A DNA stretch of 64,000 nt from positions 1 to 64,000 of the forward strand of contig JAICHV010000016.1 of assembly GCA_025924715.1 (NCBI GenBank), read 5' to 3'. Under the pieces are notes generated by a model. The model searched no databases, was not told where the DNA came from, and saw nothing but the letters and a program-made list of their open reading frames with translations. Positions 51,539-62,266 of the stretch are shown here, piece after piece. Every line of letters begins with the position of its first letter. The stretch's first letter is position 1. This stretch comes from Alphaproteobacteria bacterium. GTDB lineage: Bacteria > Pseudomonadota > Alphaproteobacteria > Micropepsales > Micropepsaceae. A program made the position numbers and the translations under genes.

Positions 51539-53955
51539 GCCATGCCCCAAATTTCATGCGCATATTCGCGAATGGTGCGGTCGGAGGAAAACCAGCCGAC
51601 ATTGGCGATATTGCGAACCGCGCTGGCATTCCAGCCGCGCCGGTCGGCCCAGCGCAGATCCGCCTGGCGCTGGGTGGCGGCATAGGCTTCGAAATCCGCC
51701 GCGACCATGAACCAGTCGTGATCATAGATGCCGGCAATCAGATCGCGATAGCGTTGCGGATCGTCGGGCGAAAACACCCCGCCGGCGATCGCGGTGAGGG
51801 CTTGGGTCAATTCCCGCGAGGCTTCGATCGTGGCGCGCGGGTTATAGCCTTCGCTGCGCCGCGCCGCCACTTCCTCGGCGGTGAGGCCGAAGATCAGCAT
51901 ATTCTCAGGCCCGACCCGTTCCAGGATCTCGATATTGGCGCCGTCCAGGGTGCCGATGGTCAAAGCGCCGTTCATCGCCAGCTTCATATTGCCGGTGCCC
52001 GATGCTTCCATCCCGGCGGTGGAAATCTGTTCCGACAAATCGGCGGCCGGCACGATCATCTCGGCCAGGGTGACATTATAATTGGGCAGGAACGCAACTT
52101 TGAGCAGCCCGCGCACCGAAGGATCGGAATTGATCCGCCGCGCCACGTCATTGGCCAGCTTTATGATCATCTTGGCGTTGTGATAGCTGGACGCCGCCTT
52201 GCCGGCGAATATTTTCACCCGCGGCTGCCAATTGCGCTCGGGATGGCCGCGGATCTGGTCATACAGCGCCACGGTTTCGATCAGGTTGAGAAGCTGGCGC
52301 TTATATTCATGGATGCGCTTGATCTGGACATCGAACAGCGCGTCGGGATCGAGCGTCAATCCGATGGTGTGTTCGACATGGGCGGCAAGCGCCACCTTGT
52401 TGGCGCGTTTGACGGCGCCGACGCGTTCGAGGAAGGCGCTGTCCGCGGCGAGCGGCGCCAGCGCGATCAGCTTTTGCGCATCTTCCAGGAAGTCGGGGCC
52501 GATGGCGTCGCGCAGCAGGGCCACCAGGCCCGGATTGCATTCATGCAGCCAGCGGCGCGGCGTGATGCCATTGGTCTTGTTGTTGATGCGATCCGGAAAC
52601 AGCCGGTGCAGATCGGCGAACACGGTCTGCTTCATCAATTCGGTATGCAGCGCCGCCACCCCATTGACGCTGTGCGATCCGACAAAGGCCAGATTGGCCA
52701 TGCGCACCCGGCGCTCGCCGGTTTCGTCGACCAGCGACAGGGTGGCGATGGCGCGGTCGTCAAACCCGCCCAGCCGGCGGGCGTCGCGCAGCAATTCGCC
52801 GTTGATGGCGTAGACCAGTTGCATGTGACGGGGCAGCAGGCGTTCGAACAAGGGCAGCGGCCAGCTTTCCAGCGCCTCGGGCAGCAGCGTGTGGTTGGTA
52901 TAGCCGAAGGTGGCGCGGGTGATGTCCCAGCTCTCGGCAAAGGGCAGCTTGTGGTGATCGGTGAGCAGCCGCATCAGTTCGGTCACCGCCAGCGCGGGAT
53001 GGGTATCGTTGAGCTGGATGGCTACTTTTTGCGGCAGGGTGCGGATGTCGCCGAAATATTGGATATGGCGGCGCAGGATGTCCTGGATCGAAGCGCTGGA
53101 GAAGAAATGCTCCTGGCGCAGGCGCAGTTCCTGGCCGGCCGGGGTGGAATCGGCGGGATATAGCACCCGAACCAGCCGTTCGGCACGGGCCTCCTCGGCC
53201 AAGGCGCCGATGTGATCGCCGGCATTGAAGGCGTCGAGACGGATCGGGTCCAGCGCCAGGGCATTCCACAACCGCAAGGTGTTGACGCGCTTGCCGCGCC
53301 AACCCACCACCGGCGTATCCACTGCCTCGGCCCGCACCGCCTCGGCCGGCTGCCAATGCACGGAGCCGCTGACATTGCCGATCACCTCGCCGCCGAAGCC
53401 GACAAGATAGGAGGTCTCGCGCCGTTCGAATTCCCAGGGGTTGCCATGGGCGAGCCAGGTCTCGGGATATTCGACCTGCCAGCCATCCTTGATGCGCTGG
53501 CGGAACATGCCGTTGACATAGCGCAGGCCATAACCGGTGGCCGGCAAATCCAAGGTCGCCAAGCTGTCCATGAAACAGGCGGCGAGCCGCCCCAAGCCGC
53601 CATTGCCCAGCGCCGCATCGGGCTCCAAATCTTCGATGGTGGCCAGGTCGATGCCGCGGGCGGCCAGCGCTTCTTTGACCTCTTCGGTCAGGCCGAGATT
53701 GGAAAGAGCATCGCGCAGCAGCCTGCCGATCAGGAACTCCATACTGAGATAATAGACTCGCTTGGCGCCGGAATTGTGCAGCTGCCGCGTGGATTCCATC
53801 CAGCGGTCGATCACCACATCGCGCAGCGCCAGGATAGTTGCCGCCAGCCAGTCATGCGGCTTGGCGGCGCGTTCATCCTTGCCGATCCGATGCAGCAGGG
53901 TATCGGTCAGCCGTTCCGAAAAAGGGCGAAGGGTGGGAATGGGTGTCTGGTTCAT
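51535..53955 (-). CDS. glgP: Glycogen/maltodextrin phosphorylase
   Basis: An 806-residue GT35 phosphorylase from the ATG at 53955 (a TTG at 53985 is open but not supported). Motifs: [63 protein letters not shown] and the PLP Lys in [15 protein letters not shown]. It releases Glc-1-P from glycogen using phosphate. It follows treY by 45 bp and is coupled to glgB. No ribosome site is obvious before the ATG. Confidence 0.95.
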   Translation of the reverse strand: MNQTPIPTLRPFSERLTDTLLHRIGKDERAAKPHDWLAATILALRDVVIDRWMESTRQLHNSGAKRVYYLSMEFLIGRLLRDALSNLGLTEEVKEALAARGIDLATIEDLEPDAALGNGGLGRLAACFMDSLATLDLPATGYGLRYVNGMFRQRIKDGWQVEYPETWLAHGNPWEFERRETSYLVGFGGEVIGNVSGSVHWQPAEAVRAEAVDTPVVGWRGKRVNTLRLWNALALDPIRLDAFNAGDHIGALAEEARAERLVRVLYPADSTPAGQELRLRQEHFFSSASIQDILRRHIQYFGDIRTLPQKVAIQLNDTHPALAVTELMRLLTDHHKLPFAESWDITRATFGYTNHTLLPEALESWPLPLFERLLPRHMQLVYAINGELLRDARRLGGFDDRAIATLSLVDETGERRVRMANLAFVGSHSVNGVAALHTELMKQTVFADLHRLFPDRINNKTNGITPRRWLHECNPGLVALLRDAIGPDFLEDAQKLIALAPLAADSAFLERVGAVKRANKVALAAHVEHTIGLTLDPDALFDVQIKRIHEYKRQLLNLIETVALYDQIRGHPERNWQPRVKIFAGKAASSYHNAKMIIKLANDVARRINSDPSVRGLLKVAFLPNYNVTLAEMIVPAADLSEQISTAGMEASGTGNMKLAMNGALTIGTLDGANIEILERVGPENMLIFGLTAEEVAARRSEGYNPRATIEASRELTQALTAIAGGVFSPDDPQRYRDLIAGIYDHDWFMVAADFEAYAATQRQADLRWADRRGWNASAVRNIANVGWFSSDRTIREYAHEIWGMA

Positions 53956-54000
53956 GACAGGGTGAATAATCCTAGAACAACGCAAGAGTAAGGGCCACGG

Positions 54001-56334
54001 CTACGGCTGGGCGCCGAGCCATAACGCCGCTGGCCAATTATCGAGCAGGGCCGAAGCGGCGATGCTGTTGCCCGACACCGGCTGGCTGCTGAGAAGGTTA
54101 ATCCCTTCAAAGGGCAGCGGGATCAAGCCGTCGCCCTCGCGGCTGTTGCAGCGGGCGACCACACAAAACCGCTGGGCCCCGTGACGGCGCTGAAAGGCGA
54201 TGATGCCGTCCGGCGCGGGCAGGGGCTGGTAATCGCCATACGCCCAGAGATCGAGATCGTTCCGGCGCGCCGCCAGCAGCAGCGCAATCAGCTTTTGCTT
54301 GCGCCGGTCGAAGGGTGCATCGGGCAACAGCGGCGCAGCCAGCGCGGCGGCCCGGGCGGCGTAATCCACCGGCCGGCGATTGTCGGGATCCACCAGGCTA
54401 AGATCGCGAAACTCGCAGCCTTGATAAAGGTCGGGCACGCCGGGCAGGGTATTGCGCAGAACGACCTGAACCAGGCTGTTGGTCTGCGCATCCGGCGTAA
54501 TGGTGCCCAGCAGGGCGGTCAACCGGCCGGCGAAGGGGGCGTCCTTGAGGATCAGGTGGCGGGCGAAGGCGCAAAAACTGTCCTCGTAAATCTCATCGGG
54601 CGCCTGCCAGCTCGAACGCAGCTTGGCCTCGCGCAGATGCTTGCGGCACCAGGCCTCTATGCGTTCCACATAATAGCGATCCGGCGATGCGGGCCAGGAC
54701 CCCAGCAGCGTCTGGTAGAGAATATAAGCGTCGGCGGGATCGACCGCGCCAGGCTCAGGCGCGGCTTGCACAAAATCGCGCCATTGCTGCGCATGTGCGG
54801 TCAGGGCCGCCAGCCGCGCCCGTGCATCTTCGCCTCTTTTGTGGTCATGGGTGGCGGTGGTCAGCATGGCGTGCGGATAATCGCGCGCGCGCCGCCTCAC
54901 GCGGGCATGGAATTCTTCAGGGGTCAGAAACGCGCAGCGCGGATCGAAGCCGACATCATTGCGCGACAACAGCCGGCCATAGCGATAAAAAGCGGTGTCT
55001 TCCACTGCCTTGGCCGCCACCGGCGCGCTGAGTTGATGAAAGCGGCGCAGGGCATCGGCGATTTGGGGATCGCCGCTGCGATCCTCGAACAGAGGCCTCA
55101 GATAGGGCGCGCGATCCAGCGCCTGTGACAGGATCGGCCCCGGGCCCGGCGAATTGACAAACCCGGTGGCATAGCCGCGGTAGCAGCGCAGAGCGACGAA
55201 CACCTCTTCCATATCGTGTCGCAAGGCCTCGGGCGTGGCATCCGGCACCAGGCCGGCGAAAGCGCGCAACACCTGCTCGAATGGGCCGGCGAATTTGCTG
55301 TGCAGAATTTCGCGCCGGGCGATGACCTCTTCATCCTCAAAGGACAAGCCGCGCCCGCTGACGCGCCGCCACAGTCCCTCCAGCACGCCGCCATCATCGC
55401 CATGCAACAGCGCGGCGACATCATTCATCGCGTCATAACCGGTGGTGCCGTCCGTCTGCCAATCCGCAGGAAGCGCCTCGTGCCGGGCCAATATCTTCTC
55501 GACGATTACGTAAGGATGCGGACGGATGGCGGCCAGCCGCTGCCGCAGCAGCCGGCAATAAGCGGCCGGATCGGCCAGGCCGTCGACATGATCCACCCGC
55601 ACCCCGTCGATCAGGCCCTGGGCATAGAGATCGAAAGTCAACCTATGCACGGCCTCGAACACTTCGGGTTCGGCGATGCGCAGGGCGGCCAGTTCGGTGA
55701 TGTCGAAGAAGCGGCGCCAGTTGAGGCGGGTGTCGGCCTCGCGCCAATCCGCCAGTACGAAATGCTGCCGCGCCAACAAGGCTTGCGCCTCGGCCCAGGA
55801 TGAGGGCACAGCGATATCCTGGTCTTCCGGCCGCAATGCAAAGCGATGCGAAAAATAGGCAAACGCCCATTCGCCGTTTTCGCAGCCCAGCGTCAACGCG
55901 CCTTTTTGCCAAAGCGCTTGCGGCTGGCCATCCAGGAACGGCGCCAGCAGCTTTCCGTCCAACATATCCCAGTCGATGTCGAAGGCCTCGGCGAAAGGGC
56001 TGGCGCGGCCCTTGCGCAAGACGTCCTGCCACCAGAGATTGTCGGCGCGGCCCACCGCCATGTGATTGGGCACAATGTCCACGATCAGTCCCAGACCGCG
56101 CGCCTTCAAGGCGCGCACCAGACCCAACAGACCTTCCATGCCGCCAAGCTCGGGATTGATGCGGCTGTGGTCGACCACGTCATAACCGTGGCGCGATCCG
56201 GCGCGGGCGGTCAGGATGGGCGAGGCATAGACATGGCTGATGCCCAATGCGGCCAGATAGTCGACCTGGCGGACGGCATCGGCAAAGGTGAAACCCTTGT
56301 GAAATTGCAGGCGGTAAGTGGCGCGCGGGATCAT
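54001..56334 (-). CDS. treY: Maltooligosyl trehalose synthase
   Basis: A 777-residue GH13 enzyme from the ATG at 56334, overlapping the malQ stop by four bases. Motifs: PRATYRLQFHKGFTFADA, LGISHVYASPILTARAGSRH, IVDIVPNHMAV, nucleophile Asp in DGVRVDHVDGLADP, acid Glu in YVIVEKILARHE and TATHDHKRGEDARARL. It rearranges the reducing end of maltodextrins to an alpha,alpha-1,1 bond, giving maltooligosyl trehalose for TreZ. Trehalose made this way draws directly on glycogen. Confidence 0.95.
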   Translation of the reverse strand: MIPRATYRLQFHKGFTFADAVRQVDYLAALGISHVYASPILTARAGSRHGYDVVDHSRINPELGGMEGLLGLVRALKARGLGLIVDIVPNHMAVGRADNLWWQDVLRKGRASPFAEAFDIDWDMLDGKLLAPFLDGQPQALWQKGALTLGCENGEWAFAYFSHRFALRPEDQDIAVPSSWAEAQALLARQHFVLADWREADTRLNWRRFFDITELAALRIAEPEVFEAVHRLTFDLYAQGLIDGVRVDHVDGLADPAAYCRLLRQRLAAIRPHPYVIVEKILARHEALPADWQTDGTTGYDAMNDVAALLHGDDGGVLEGLWRRVSGRGLSFEDEEVIARREILHSKFAGPFEQVLRAFAGLVPDATPEALRHDMEEVFVALRCYRGYATGFVNSPGPGPILSQALDRAPYLRPLFEDRSGDPQIADALRRFHQLSAPVAAKAVEDTAFYRYGRLLSRNDVGFDPRCAFLTPEEFHARVRRRARDYPHAMLTTATHDHKRGEDARARLAALTAHAQQWRDFVQAAPEPGAVDPADAYILYQTLLGSWPASPDRYYVERIEAWCRKHLREAKLRSSWQAPDEIYEDSFCAFARHLILKDAPFAGRLTALLGTITPDAQTNSLVQVVLRNTLPGVPDLYQGCEFRDLSLVDPDNRRPVDYAARAAALAAPLLPDAPFDRRKQKLIALLLAARRNDLDLWAYGDYQPLPAPDGIIAFQRRHGAQRFCVVARCNSREGDGLIPLPFEGINLLSSQPVSGNSIAASALLDNWPAALWLGAQP

Positions 56335-58115
56335 GCGCGCCCCCCGTTCAGCAGCGTCGCGCGCCGTCGTGCCGAGGCCGTCGCAAAGGGCTTGGCTGCT
56401 TTCAGACGCCGCCGCCAATTGGGATGTTCATCGATGGTGCCGGGAATATTGGGCTGCTCGATTTCCCCGATCAGGTCCTCGATCGCCACCAGCTTCAAAG
56501 GCGAGGGAGATTTCGCCAGGGCCGCGATCGCGGCGTCGGCAAAGCGCGCCGCATCTTTGGGCACGGGGCCTTTGGCACCGCCGGCACGAAGGGCACCCCA
56601 GAGCGCGCGGCGGTCGCGGGCGCGCCGGCGCCAGGCCGCCTTATCAACAGTGCCCGCGATGGCGTCGCGCCATTCGAGGTCGCGGCCGCGCCACCAGCCC
56701 ACAAGCGTGGGAAGATCATGGGTGGTGGTCATCGCCGCGCTGTGTTTGAACCATTGCTGCGGCGGGCGGAAATTGCCTTTGCGGTCGCGGGCAAACCACA
56801 GCACATCCATCCCCATCAGGCCGGCACGAAAGACGCGGCGGCGAAATCCCGGCGGCACCGTGCCCAGGTCCTCGCCGATTACCAAAGCGCGGTGGCGCTG
56901 GGATTCCAGGCAGACCAACCCCAGCAGCTCCTCAAAGGGATAATGCAGATAAGCGCCGTCGCGCGAGGGCCGGCCGCGCGGCACCACCCAAAGCCGCATC
57001 AGCCCCATGGCATGGTCCAGCCGGATGCCGCCGGCATGGCGCATCGCCGCGCGCAAGGTGCGGATGAAACCATCATAGCCGCCGGCGATCAGGCCGGCGG
57101 GAGAATATCCGGTGAGGCCCCAATCCTGTCCCTCCGGTCCCAGCGCGTCCGGCGGCGCCCCGATGGACAGGCCTTGCAGCATCGAAGCGGCCTCGCCCGC
57201 GGCTTCGCTGCCTTGCGGGTCCAGCCCCACCGCGACATCCGCAATCAAACCGACCGTCATGCCTGCCGCTTTGGCACGGGCCTGCGCGTCGGCCAGAGCC
57301 CGATCGGCGCGCCATTGCAGATAAAGCTGCAAGCGCATGCCGCCCGGTTTGCCGGCCATGAACCGCGCATGCTGTTTCAGCCGCCCGCCCTGCTGCCGCA
57401 TAAAAGCGGTGAATTCGGGATCGCTTCTGAACTTGGCGAATTCGCGCAGCAAGGCCTTCATCCGCGCAGCCGTTGCGCGGCGCCAGTTGATTTGGCCTTC
57501 GCCCCGGTCCGGTCCGGCCAGCGGTATATAAAGTGGGTTCAGGAATTGCCGGCTGGCCGGGGTATAGGGGCTGATACCATCTGGAGGTACCGCATGCACC
57601 GGGCTCAGCAGCACGGCATTGGCGCCGGCCCGTGCGGCGTCCTCGCAAAAATTTCCCAGGGCCGCAAAATCCCCGATGCCGGGCGAACCGCGCATGGCAT
57701 AAAGCTGCACCGATACACCCCAAATCTTTGCCTCGGGCTGAAAGGCGCGCGGCGGCGTGACCGCCAGGCGGTTGCCGCCTGCGATCCGATAATAGCCCGG
57801 CGCAAGGTCGGCTTTGGCGCGGCCGTTTCTGATCGCCAGCTTGTGCTGCCTGCCGTCCTCCGCAACCAAGTGCAGCGCGCGGCCGCGCGCGCGAAAACGC
57901 GCGCCTTGCGCCACCACCAGCAGCGGCGGCTCGCCCTTGTGGGCTTTCAGCCGGGCGAGGCTGCGCTTGATCTGCTGCGGCGTGTTTGCAGGATGGCCCA
58001 GCGCCGTCAGGATCGCGCGAAGATTTTGCGGCGAAACACGCCGGCTTCGGCCGTCGGCATCTTTCCAGGTCACGGCAAGGCCAGCCGCGCGCGCCAGCTT
58101 TTCCAACGCTGTCAT
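56331..58115 (-). CDS. malQ: 4-alpha-glucanotransferase (amylomaltase)
   Basis: A 594-residue GH77 enzyme from the ATG at 58115 (ATGA overlap with treZ). Motifs: VQLYAMRGSPGIGDFAALG, SPVHAVPPDGISPYTPASR, nucleophile Asp in IRLDHAMGLMRLW, acid Glu in ALVIGEDLGTVPPG and TTHDLPTLVGWW. The first 100 residues form a small N-terminal extension as in longer MalQ proteins. It disproportionates short maltodextrins, helping recycle stubs left by phosphorylase, GlgX and TreY. It sits between treZ and treY. Confidence 0.92.
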   Translation of the reverse strand: MTALEKLARAAGLAVTWKDADGRSRRVSPQNLRAILTALGHPANTPQQIKRSLARLKAHKGEPPLLVVAQGARFRARGRALHLVAEDGRQHKLAIRNGRAKADLAPGYYRIAGGNRLAVTPPRAFQPEAKIWGVSVQLYAMRGSPGIGDFAALGNFCEDAARAGANAVLLSPVHAVPPDGISPYTPASRQFLNPLYIPLAGPDRGEGQINWRRATAARMKALLREFAKFRSDPEFTAFMRQQGGRLKQHARFMAGKPGGMRLQLYLQWRADRALADAQARAKAAGMTVGLIADVAVGLDPQGSEAAGEAASMLQGLSIGAPPDALGPEGQDWGLTGYSPAGLIAGGYDGFIRTLRAAMRHAGGIRLDHAMGLMRLWVVPRGRPSRDGAYLHYPFEELLGLVCLESQRHRALVIGEDLGTVPPGFRRRVFRAGLMGMDVLWFARDRKGNFRPPQQWFKHSAAMTTTHDLPTLVGWWRGRDLEWRDAIAGTVDKAAWRRRARDRRALWGALRAGGAKGPVPKDAARFADAAIAALAKSPSPLKLVAIEDLIGEIEQPNIPGTIDEHPNWRRRLKAAKPFATASARRRATLLNGGRA

Positions 58116-59803
58116 GGACTCAGCCAGGCAAGAGTGGTGGCCGGCGCGAGCCTCTCCGCCGGCTCGCCATAAAAAGGGGCTTGCGCCGGCAGCTTCGCTT
58201 CGACTTGCGTGATACCAAGGTTTGCGGCAATCGTCAGCACCCGGCCATCGCCCATACGCCACCTTGCCAGCACGGCTTTGCCCGCGATGGCCGCGGCCGA
58301 GATCGTGGCTGCGCCTTTGAGGCGCGGCATGATCTTGTCGTGACGCAGCGCCAGCAAGTGATGATACAGCGCCAGCCAGGTCTGGCGGTCCGGCGCGTCG
58401 CGGGCGGGATCGCTGGCCGCAAAGCTCGCGGGCGCATTGGGATCGGGAATCTCGCGTCCTCCGGCGACGGCCGCAAAAGCGGCAAATTCGCGCCGCCGTC
58501 CCTCGCGCACCGCCTTTGCCAGTTCGGGGCCGTGATCGGTGAAAAACAGAAAGGGCGCCCGGCTGCCAATTTCCTCGCCCATGAAGATCATGGGAATTTG
58601 CGGCGCCAGCAGCAGCTGGGCAATCGCCGCTTTTAGCGCGGCGGGATCGGCCAATATCGTAAGCCGTTCGCCAAAGGCGCGGTTGCCGGTCTGGTCGTGA
58701 TTCTGCAGAAAATTGACGAAAGAAGTTGGCGGCAGATCGGCTGAGGGTTCGCCGCGCGGCGCGCCCTTGCGGTTGGCGGAAGCTTGACCTTGATAGCTAA
58801 AGCCTTCGCCAAGCGCCCGCGCCAGCAGGTCCGCTGGGTCTGTCGCAAAATCCTGGTAATAGGCGTTGGTCTCGCCCGTCAGCAACACGTGAAAGGCGTG
58901 ATGGACGTCGTCGTTCCACTGGGCGTCGAAGCCGCGGCGCAGATGGCCTGCGCCATTGTCTTCATTTTCCAGAACCAGATGGATCCTGCGCGTACCGGCC
59001 TCACGGCGCAGATCGCCGGCCAGCGCGTCCAGCCAATCGGTGTCCGCGATCGCATGCACCGCGTCGAAACGCAGGCCGTCGAACCCGATCTCGAACAGCC
59101 AATAGCGCGCATTGTCCTCGAAGAAACGGCGCACTTCGGGTACGCGAAAATCGATTGCCGCGCCCCAAGGCGTGGACTTGTCGCTGCGATAGAACTGCCC
59201 CGCATAAAGCGGCAAGTAATTGCCGTCCGGCCCGAAATGATTGTAGACCACATCCAGCAGCACGCTGATCTTCAGCTCATGGGCGCGCCGGATCAGTTCC
59301 TGGAGCGCCTCGGCGGTGCCATAGGCCTCCGCCACCGCAAATGGCAGCACGCCGTCATAACCCCAGTTGCGCGATCCCGGAAAGGCGGCGATGGGCATCA
59401 ACTCCACTGCGGTGATGCCCAGCCGCGCCAGTTCGGGTAGCCGCGCCGTCACCCCGGCAAAGCCGCCCATCAATCCGGCATGACATTCATACAACACGGT
59501 CTCATGCCAGGGGCGGCCCGGCCAGGGCTGGAGCGGTGCCGGCTCCGTCACCACACTCCAACCATGCACCCCGCTATCCTGGCGGCGCGAGGCCGGATCG
59601 GGAACGAGCGTGTTGCCGATGCGGAAGCGGTAACGTTGACTCGCGCGGCCCGGCACGGTGAGCACATGCCAGCCGTCATCGCTCCGATGCATCGGTTGAT
59701 CACGCTCGCCCGGCCGCTCCAGCATCACTTGGGGGGCATCCGGGGCCCAGAGCGAAAAGCGGATGGCGTCGCCCTCCCGGCGCGGACCGAATTGCATGCT
59801 CAT
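58112..59803 (-). CDS. treZ: Maltooligosyl trehalose trehalohydrolase
   Basis: A 563-residue GH13 enzyme from the ATG at 59803 (ATGA overlap with glgX2). An N-terminal CBM48-like domain (IRFSLWAPDAPQVMLE) leads to YECHAGLMGGFAGVTARL, VLLDVVYNHFGPDGNYLP, nucleophile Asp in DGLRFDAVHAI, acid Glu in HLVLENEDNGAG and FLQNHDQTGNRAFGERL. It cleaves maltooligosyl trehalose to release trehalose. The pair treY/treZ plus glgX and malQ forms a full glycogen-to-trehalose route. Confidence 0.94.
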   Translation of the reverse strand: MSMQFGPRREGDAIRFSLWAPDAPQVMLERPGERDQPMHRSDDGWHVLTVPGRASQRYRFRIGNTLVPDPASRRQDSGVHGWSVVTEPAPLQPWPGRPWHETVLYECHAGLMGGFAGVTARLPELARLGITAVELMPIAAFPGSRNWGYDGVLPFAVAEAYGTAEALQELIRRAHELKISVLLDVVYNHFGPDGNYLPLYAGQFYRSDKSTPWGAAIDFRVPEVRRFFEDNARYWLFEIGFDGLRFDAVHAIADTDWLDALAGDLRREAGTRRIHLVLENEDNGAGHLRRGFDAQWNDDVHHAFHVLLTGETNAYYQDFATDPADLLARALGEGFSYQGQASANRKGAPRGEPSADLPPTSFVNFLQNHDQTGNRAFGERLTILADPAALKAAIAQLLLAPQIPMIFMGEEIGSRAPFLFFTDHGPELAKAVREGRRREFAAFAAVAGGREIPDPNAPASFAASDPARDAPDRQTWLALYHHLLALRHDKIMPRLKGAATISAAAIAGKAVLARWRMGDGRVLTIAANLGITQVEAKLPAQAPFYGEPAERLAPATTLAWLSP

Positions 59804-61881
59804 GCCGCGATGTCCGCCACCAGCAGCACGGCGGCGCGGTCGGCGACTTCGCAGGATCCCGTCACCGGCTTGGCCATGGCCTGCGGGTCCGCGCTGTCCA
59901 GCACCAAGCGCCAGGGCAAATCGCCCGGCAGCTTGAAGGAGACGGGGCGGGAATCGGCGTTGAGCAACAGCGCGGTGACCTCGATGCGGGCATTTCCGAC
60001 CGGTGCTGCCCGGCGCAGGCAAAGGATACGGCCCTCGCCATTGTTCCAGTCGGCGGGGCTGAGTTCAATGCCGCGCTCGTCCCACCAGGATTGGCGCGCC
60101 AGCCCCGGCGCGGCTTCCCCATCCGGATAATGATCGGCATGTAGAGTGACTTGCTGGCGGCGCAGCTGCGTCAGCCGGGCGACAAAACCGGCCAGGGCCT
60201 TGCCCTGTTCGGAATCGAGCAGCGACCAATCCAGCCAGGTCAGTTCATTGTCCTGGCAATAGGCGTTATTGTTGCCTTTCTGGCTGCGCCCGCATTCATC
60301 CCCCATCTGGATCATCGGTGTGCCCAGCGAGGTCAGCAATGTGGCGAGCATGGAGCGCTTGACCCGCTCGCGATATGCCGCGATGGCCGAATCCCCGGTT
60401 TCACCCTCGGCGCCGTAATTGGCCGATAGATTGTCCGAAGCGCCGTCGCGGTTGTCTTCCCCATTGGCCAGGTTGTGCTTGCCTTGATAGGAGACAAGAT
60501 CTTGCAGCGTCGCCCCATCATGGCAGGCGACATAATTGATGCTGGCATGGGGGCGCTTGCGGCAGGGATCGAAAAGATCGCTGGAGCCGGCGAGGCGCGA
60601 GGCCAGCTCCGGCCGCATCCCGGCATCGCCCCGCCAGTAGCGCCGCACGCTGTCGCGGTAGCGGTCGTTCCATTCCGAAAAGCCGGGCGGAAAATGCCCC
60701 AGTTGATAACCGCCCGGACCCACATCCCAGGGTTCGCAAATCATTTTCAGGCTCGACAGGACGGGATCCTGCCGGATTGCGTGAAAGAAATTGGCCTGCT
60801 GGTCGAAGCCCCAGGCTTGGCGGCCCAAGGTCAGGCCCAGATCGAAGCGAAAGCCGTCGACATGGTAGCTTTGTGCCCAATAGCGCAGGGAATCCATCAC
60901 CATCTGCAGCACGCGGGGATGGGAAAGATTGAGAGTATTGCCGGTGCCGGTATCGTTGATGGTGTAACGGGCATCCTCGGCCAGCCGGTAATAGCTGGCA
61001 TTGTCCAGCCCGCGCCAGGACAAGGTCGGTCCGCGTTCGCTGCCCTCGCAGGTATGGTTATAGACCACGTCCAAAATCACCTCGAGCCCGCTGGCGTGAT
61101 AGCGCCGCACCATGTCGCGGATTTCGCGCGGCTCGCCGCCGGACAGGTAGCGCGGTTCGGGCGCGAAATAAGCGAGCGTGTTGTAGCCCCAATAATTGGA
61201 CAAACCCTTTTCCAGCAGCGGCCGGTCCTGAAGAAAGGCATGTACCGGCATGAGCTGGATGGCGGTGACACCGATGTGTTTGAGATGCTCGATGACCCTG
61301 GGATGTGACAGTCCGGCAAAGGTGCCGCGCTCGGACTGGGGCAGGATATCGAGCAATTTGGTCATGCCCCGGACATGGGCTTCATAGATCATCGTCTGCG
61401 CCCAGGGAATTTCCGGACGTCGCTCGTCGCCCCAGGAAAAATGATCGTCGATCACCACCGCCTTGGGCATGGCGGAGGCGGAATCGCGCCGGTCCATGCT
61501 GAGATCGGCCCGCGATGAGGCCAGGCGATAGCCGAACAGGGCATCGGTCCAGCGCGGCGCCCCCAGCAGCGACTTGGCATAGGGGTCCAGCAAAAGCTTG
61601 GCGGGGTTGAAGCGATGTCCCTGTTCGGGCGCATAGGGACCATGCGCCCGGTAGCCATAGACCAGTCCGGGGCCCCCATAAGGCAGATAGCCGTGCCAGA
61701 TTTCGTCGGTGTATTCGGGCAGGGGCAGGCGCGCCTGCTCGCGCCGGCCCTCGGGATCGAACAGGCAGAGCTCGATCTTTTGCGCATGGGCCGAGAAGAC
61801 GGCGAAATTGATCCCCAGTCCGTCCCAATGCGCACCCAGCGGGTAAGGCCGGCCGGGCTCCAATCTGTGTACCGGTCTCAT
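59800..61881 (-). CDS. glgX: Glycogen debranching enzyme GlgX (second copy, full length)
   Basis: A 693-residue GH13 enzyme, the first gene of the glycogen/trehalose operon, from the ATG at 61881; the frame stays open 133 codons upstream across the divergent gene, which is not credible. Motifs: YPLGAHWDGLGINFAVFSAH, ILDVVYNHTCEGSERGPTLS, nucleophile Asp in DGFRFDLGLTLGRQ, acid Glu in MICEPWDVGPGGYQLGHFPP and ASINYVACHDGATL. It is close to typical GlgX length. The other GlgX at the far end of the same operon is a diverged, shorter paralogue. Confidence 0.94.
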   Translation of the reverse strand: MRPVHRLEPGRPYPLGAHWDGLGINFAVFSAHAQKIELCLFDPEGRREQARLPLPEYTDEIWHGYLPYGGPGLVYGYRAHGPYAPEQGHRFNPAKLLLDPYAKSLLGAPRWTDALFGYRLASSRADLSMDRRDSASAMPKAVVIDDHFSWGDERRPEIPWAQTMIYEAHVRGMTKLLDILPQSERGTFAGLSHPRVIEHLKHIGVTAIQLMPVHAFLQDRPLLEKGLSNYWGYNTLAYFAPEPRYLSGGEPREIRDMVRRYHASGLEVILDVVYNHTCEGSERGPTLSWRGLDNASYYRLAEDARYTINDTGTGNTLNLSHPRVLQMVMDSLRYWAQSYHVDGFRFDLGLTLGRQAWGFDQQANFFHAIRQDPVLSSLKMICEPWDVGPGGYQLGHFPPGFSEWNDRYRDSVRRYWRGDAGMRPELASRLAGSSDLFDPCRKRPHASINYVACHDGATLQDLVSYQGKHNLANGEDNRDGASDNLSANYGAEGETGDSAIAAYRERVKRSMLATLLTSLGTPMIQMGDECGRSQKGNNNAYCQDNELTWLDWSLLDSEQGKALAGFVARLTQLRRQQVTLHADHYPDGEAAPGLARQSWWDERGIELSPADWNNGEGRILCLRRAAPVGNARIEVTALLLNADSRPVSFKLPGDLPWRLVLDSADPQAMAKPVTGSCEVADRAAVLLVADIAA

Positions 61882-61967
61882 GGTGTTTTGCGTCGCCCAG
61901 CAAGGCGCAGTTGTGTGGTCCCCAGGGGGAATGTCCGGTGGGGCCTTTCGATCCCCCCGGGTAAAAT

Positions 61968-61992
61968 GGAACAGCACCCGTGTTCGGGCGTT
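61968..61992 (+). promoter_or_regulatory. Putative EcfG (general stress response) promoter
   Basis: GGAAC (61968-61972), 16 bases, CGTT (61989-61992), ending 27 bp before the ATG of the 64-residue gene. This is an exact match to the alphaproteobacterial EcfG form and is correctly oriented. Confidence 0.65.
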
Positions 61993-62019
61993 TCCGTTCG
62001 AATGCTGGAGGAGGGTCGT

Positions 62020-62214
62020 ATGGCCCAATACAAGATTAAGGTCATCGGTCCCGATGGTAGAACGCCCATCGTGATCGAACTGGATAAACCCGACGACATG
62101 GCGGCGTTGAATTCGGCCCTGGATATCTGCCGCAAACACCAAGTCGAAGTGTGGGAAGGAAGGCGGCAGATCGGCGCCGTTTCCCTGTCCGGAACGCCGC
62201 GTCTGACGCTCTGA
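62020..62214 (+). CDS. Small conserved-looking hypothetical protein
   Basis: A 64-residue protein from the ATG at 62020 with GGAGGAGGG five bases upstream. It starts MAQYKIKVIGPDGRTPIVIE and continues with an acidic helix (KPDDMAALNSALDIC) and a basic end. The beta-beta-alpha-beta pattern suggests a compact fold, but I do not recognise a family. It stands between glgX2 (divergent) and glgA2 (same strand, 97 bp on). A general-stress-type promoter precedes it, so it is probably stress induced. Confidence 0.72.
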   Translation: MAQYKIKVIGPDGRTPIVIELDKPDDMAALNSALDICRKHQVEVWEGRRQIGAVSLSGTPRLTL

Positions 62215-62266
62215 TTCACATTTGTTTGTACGGTCAGGCGGCGACCGTAAAAACTTCTTACGCGCC

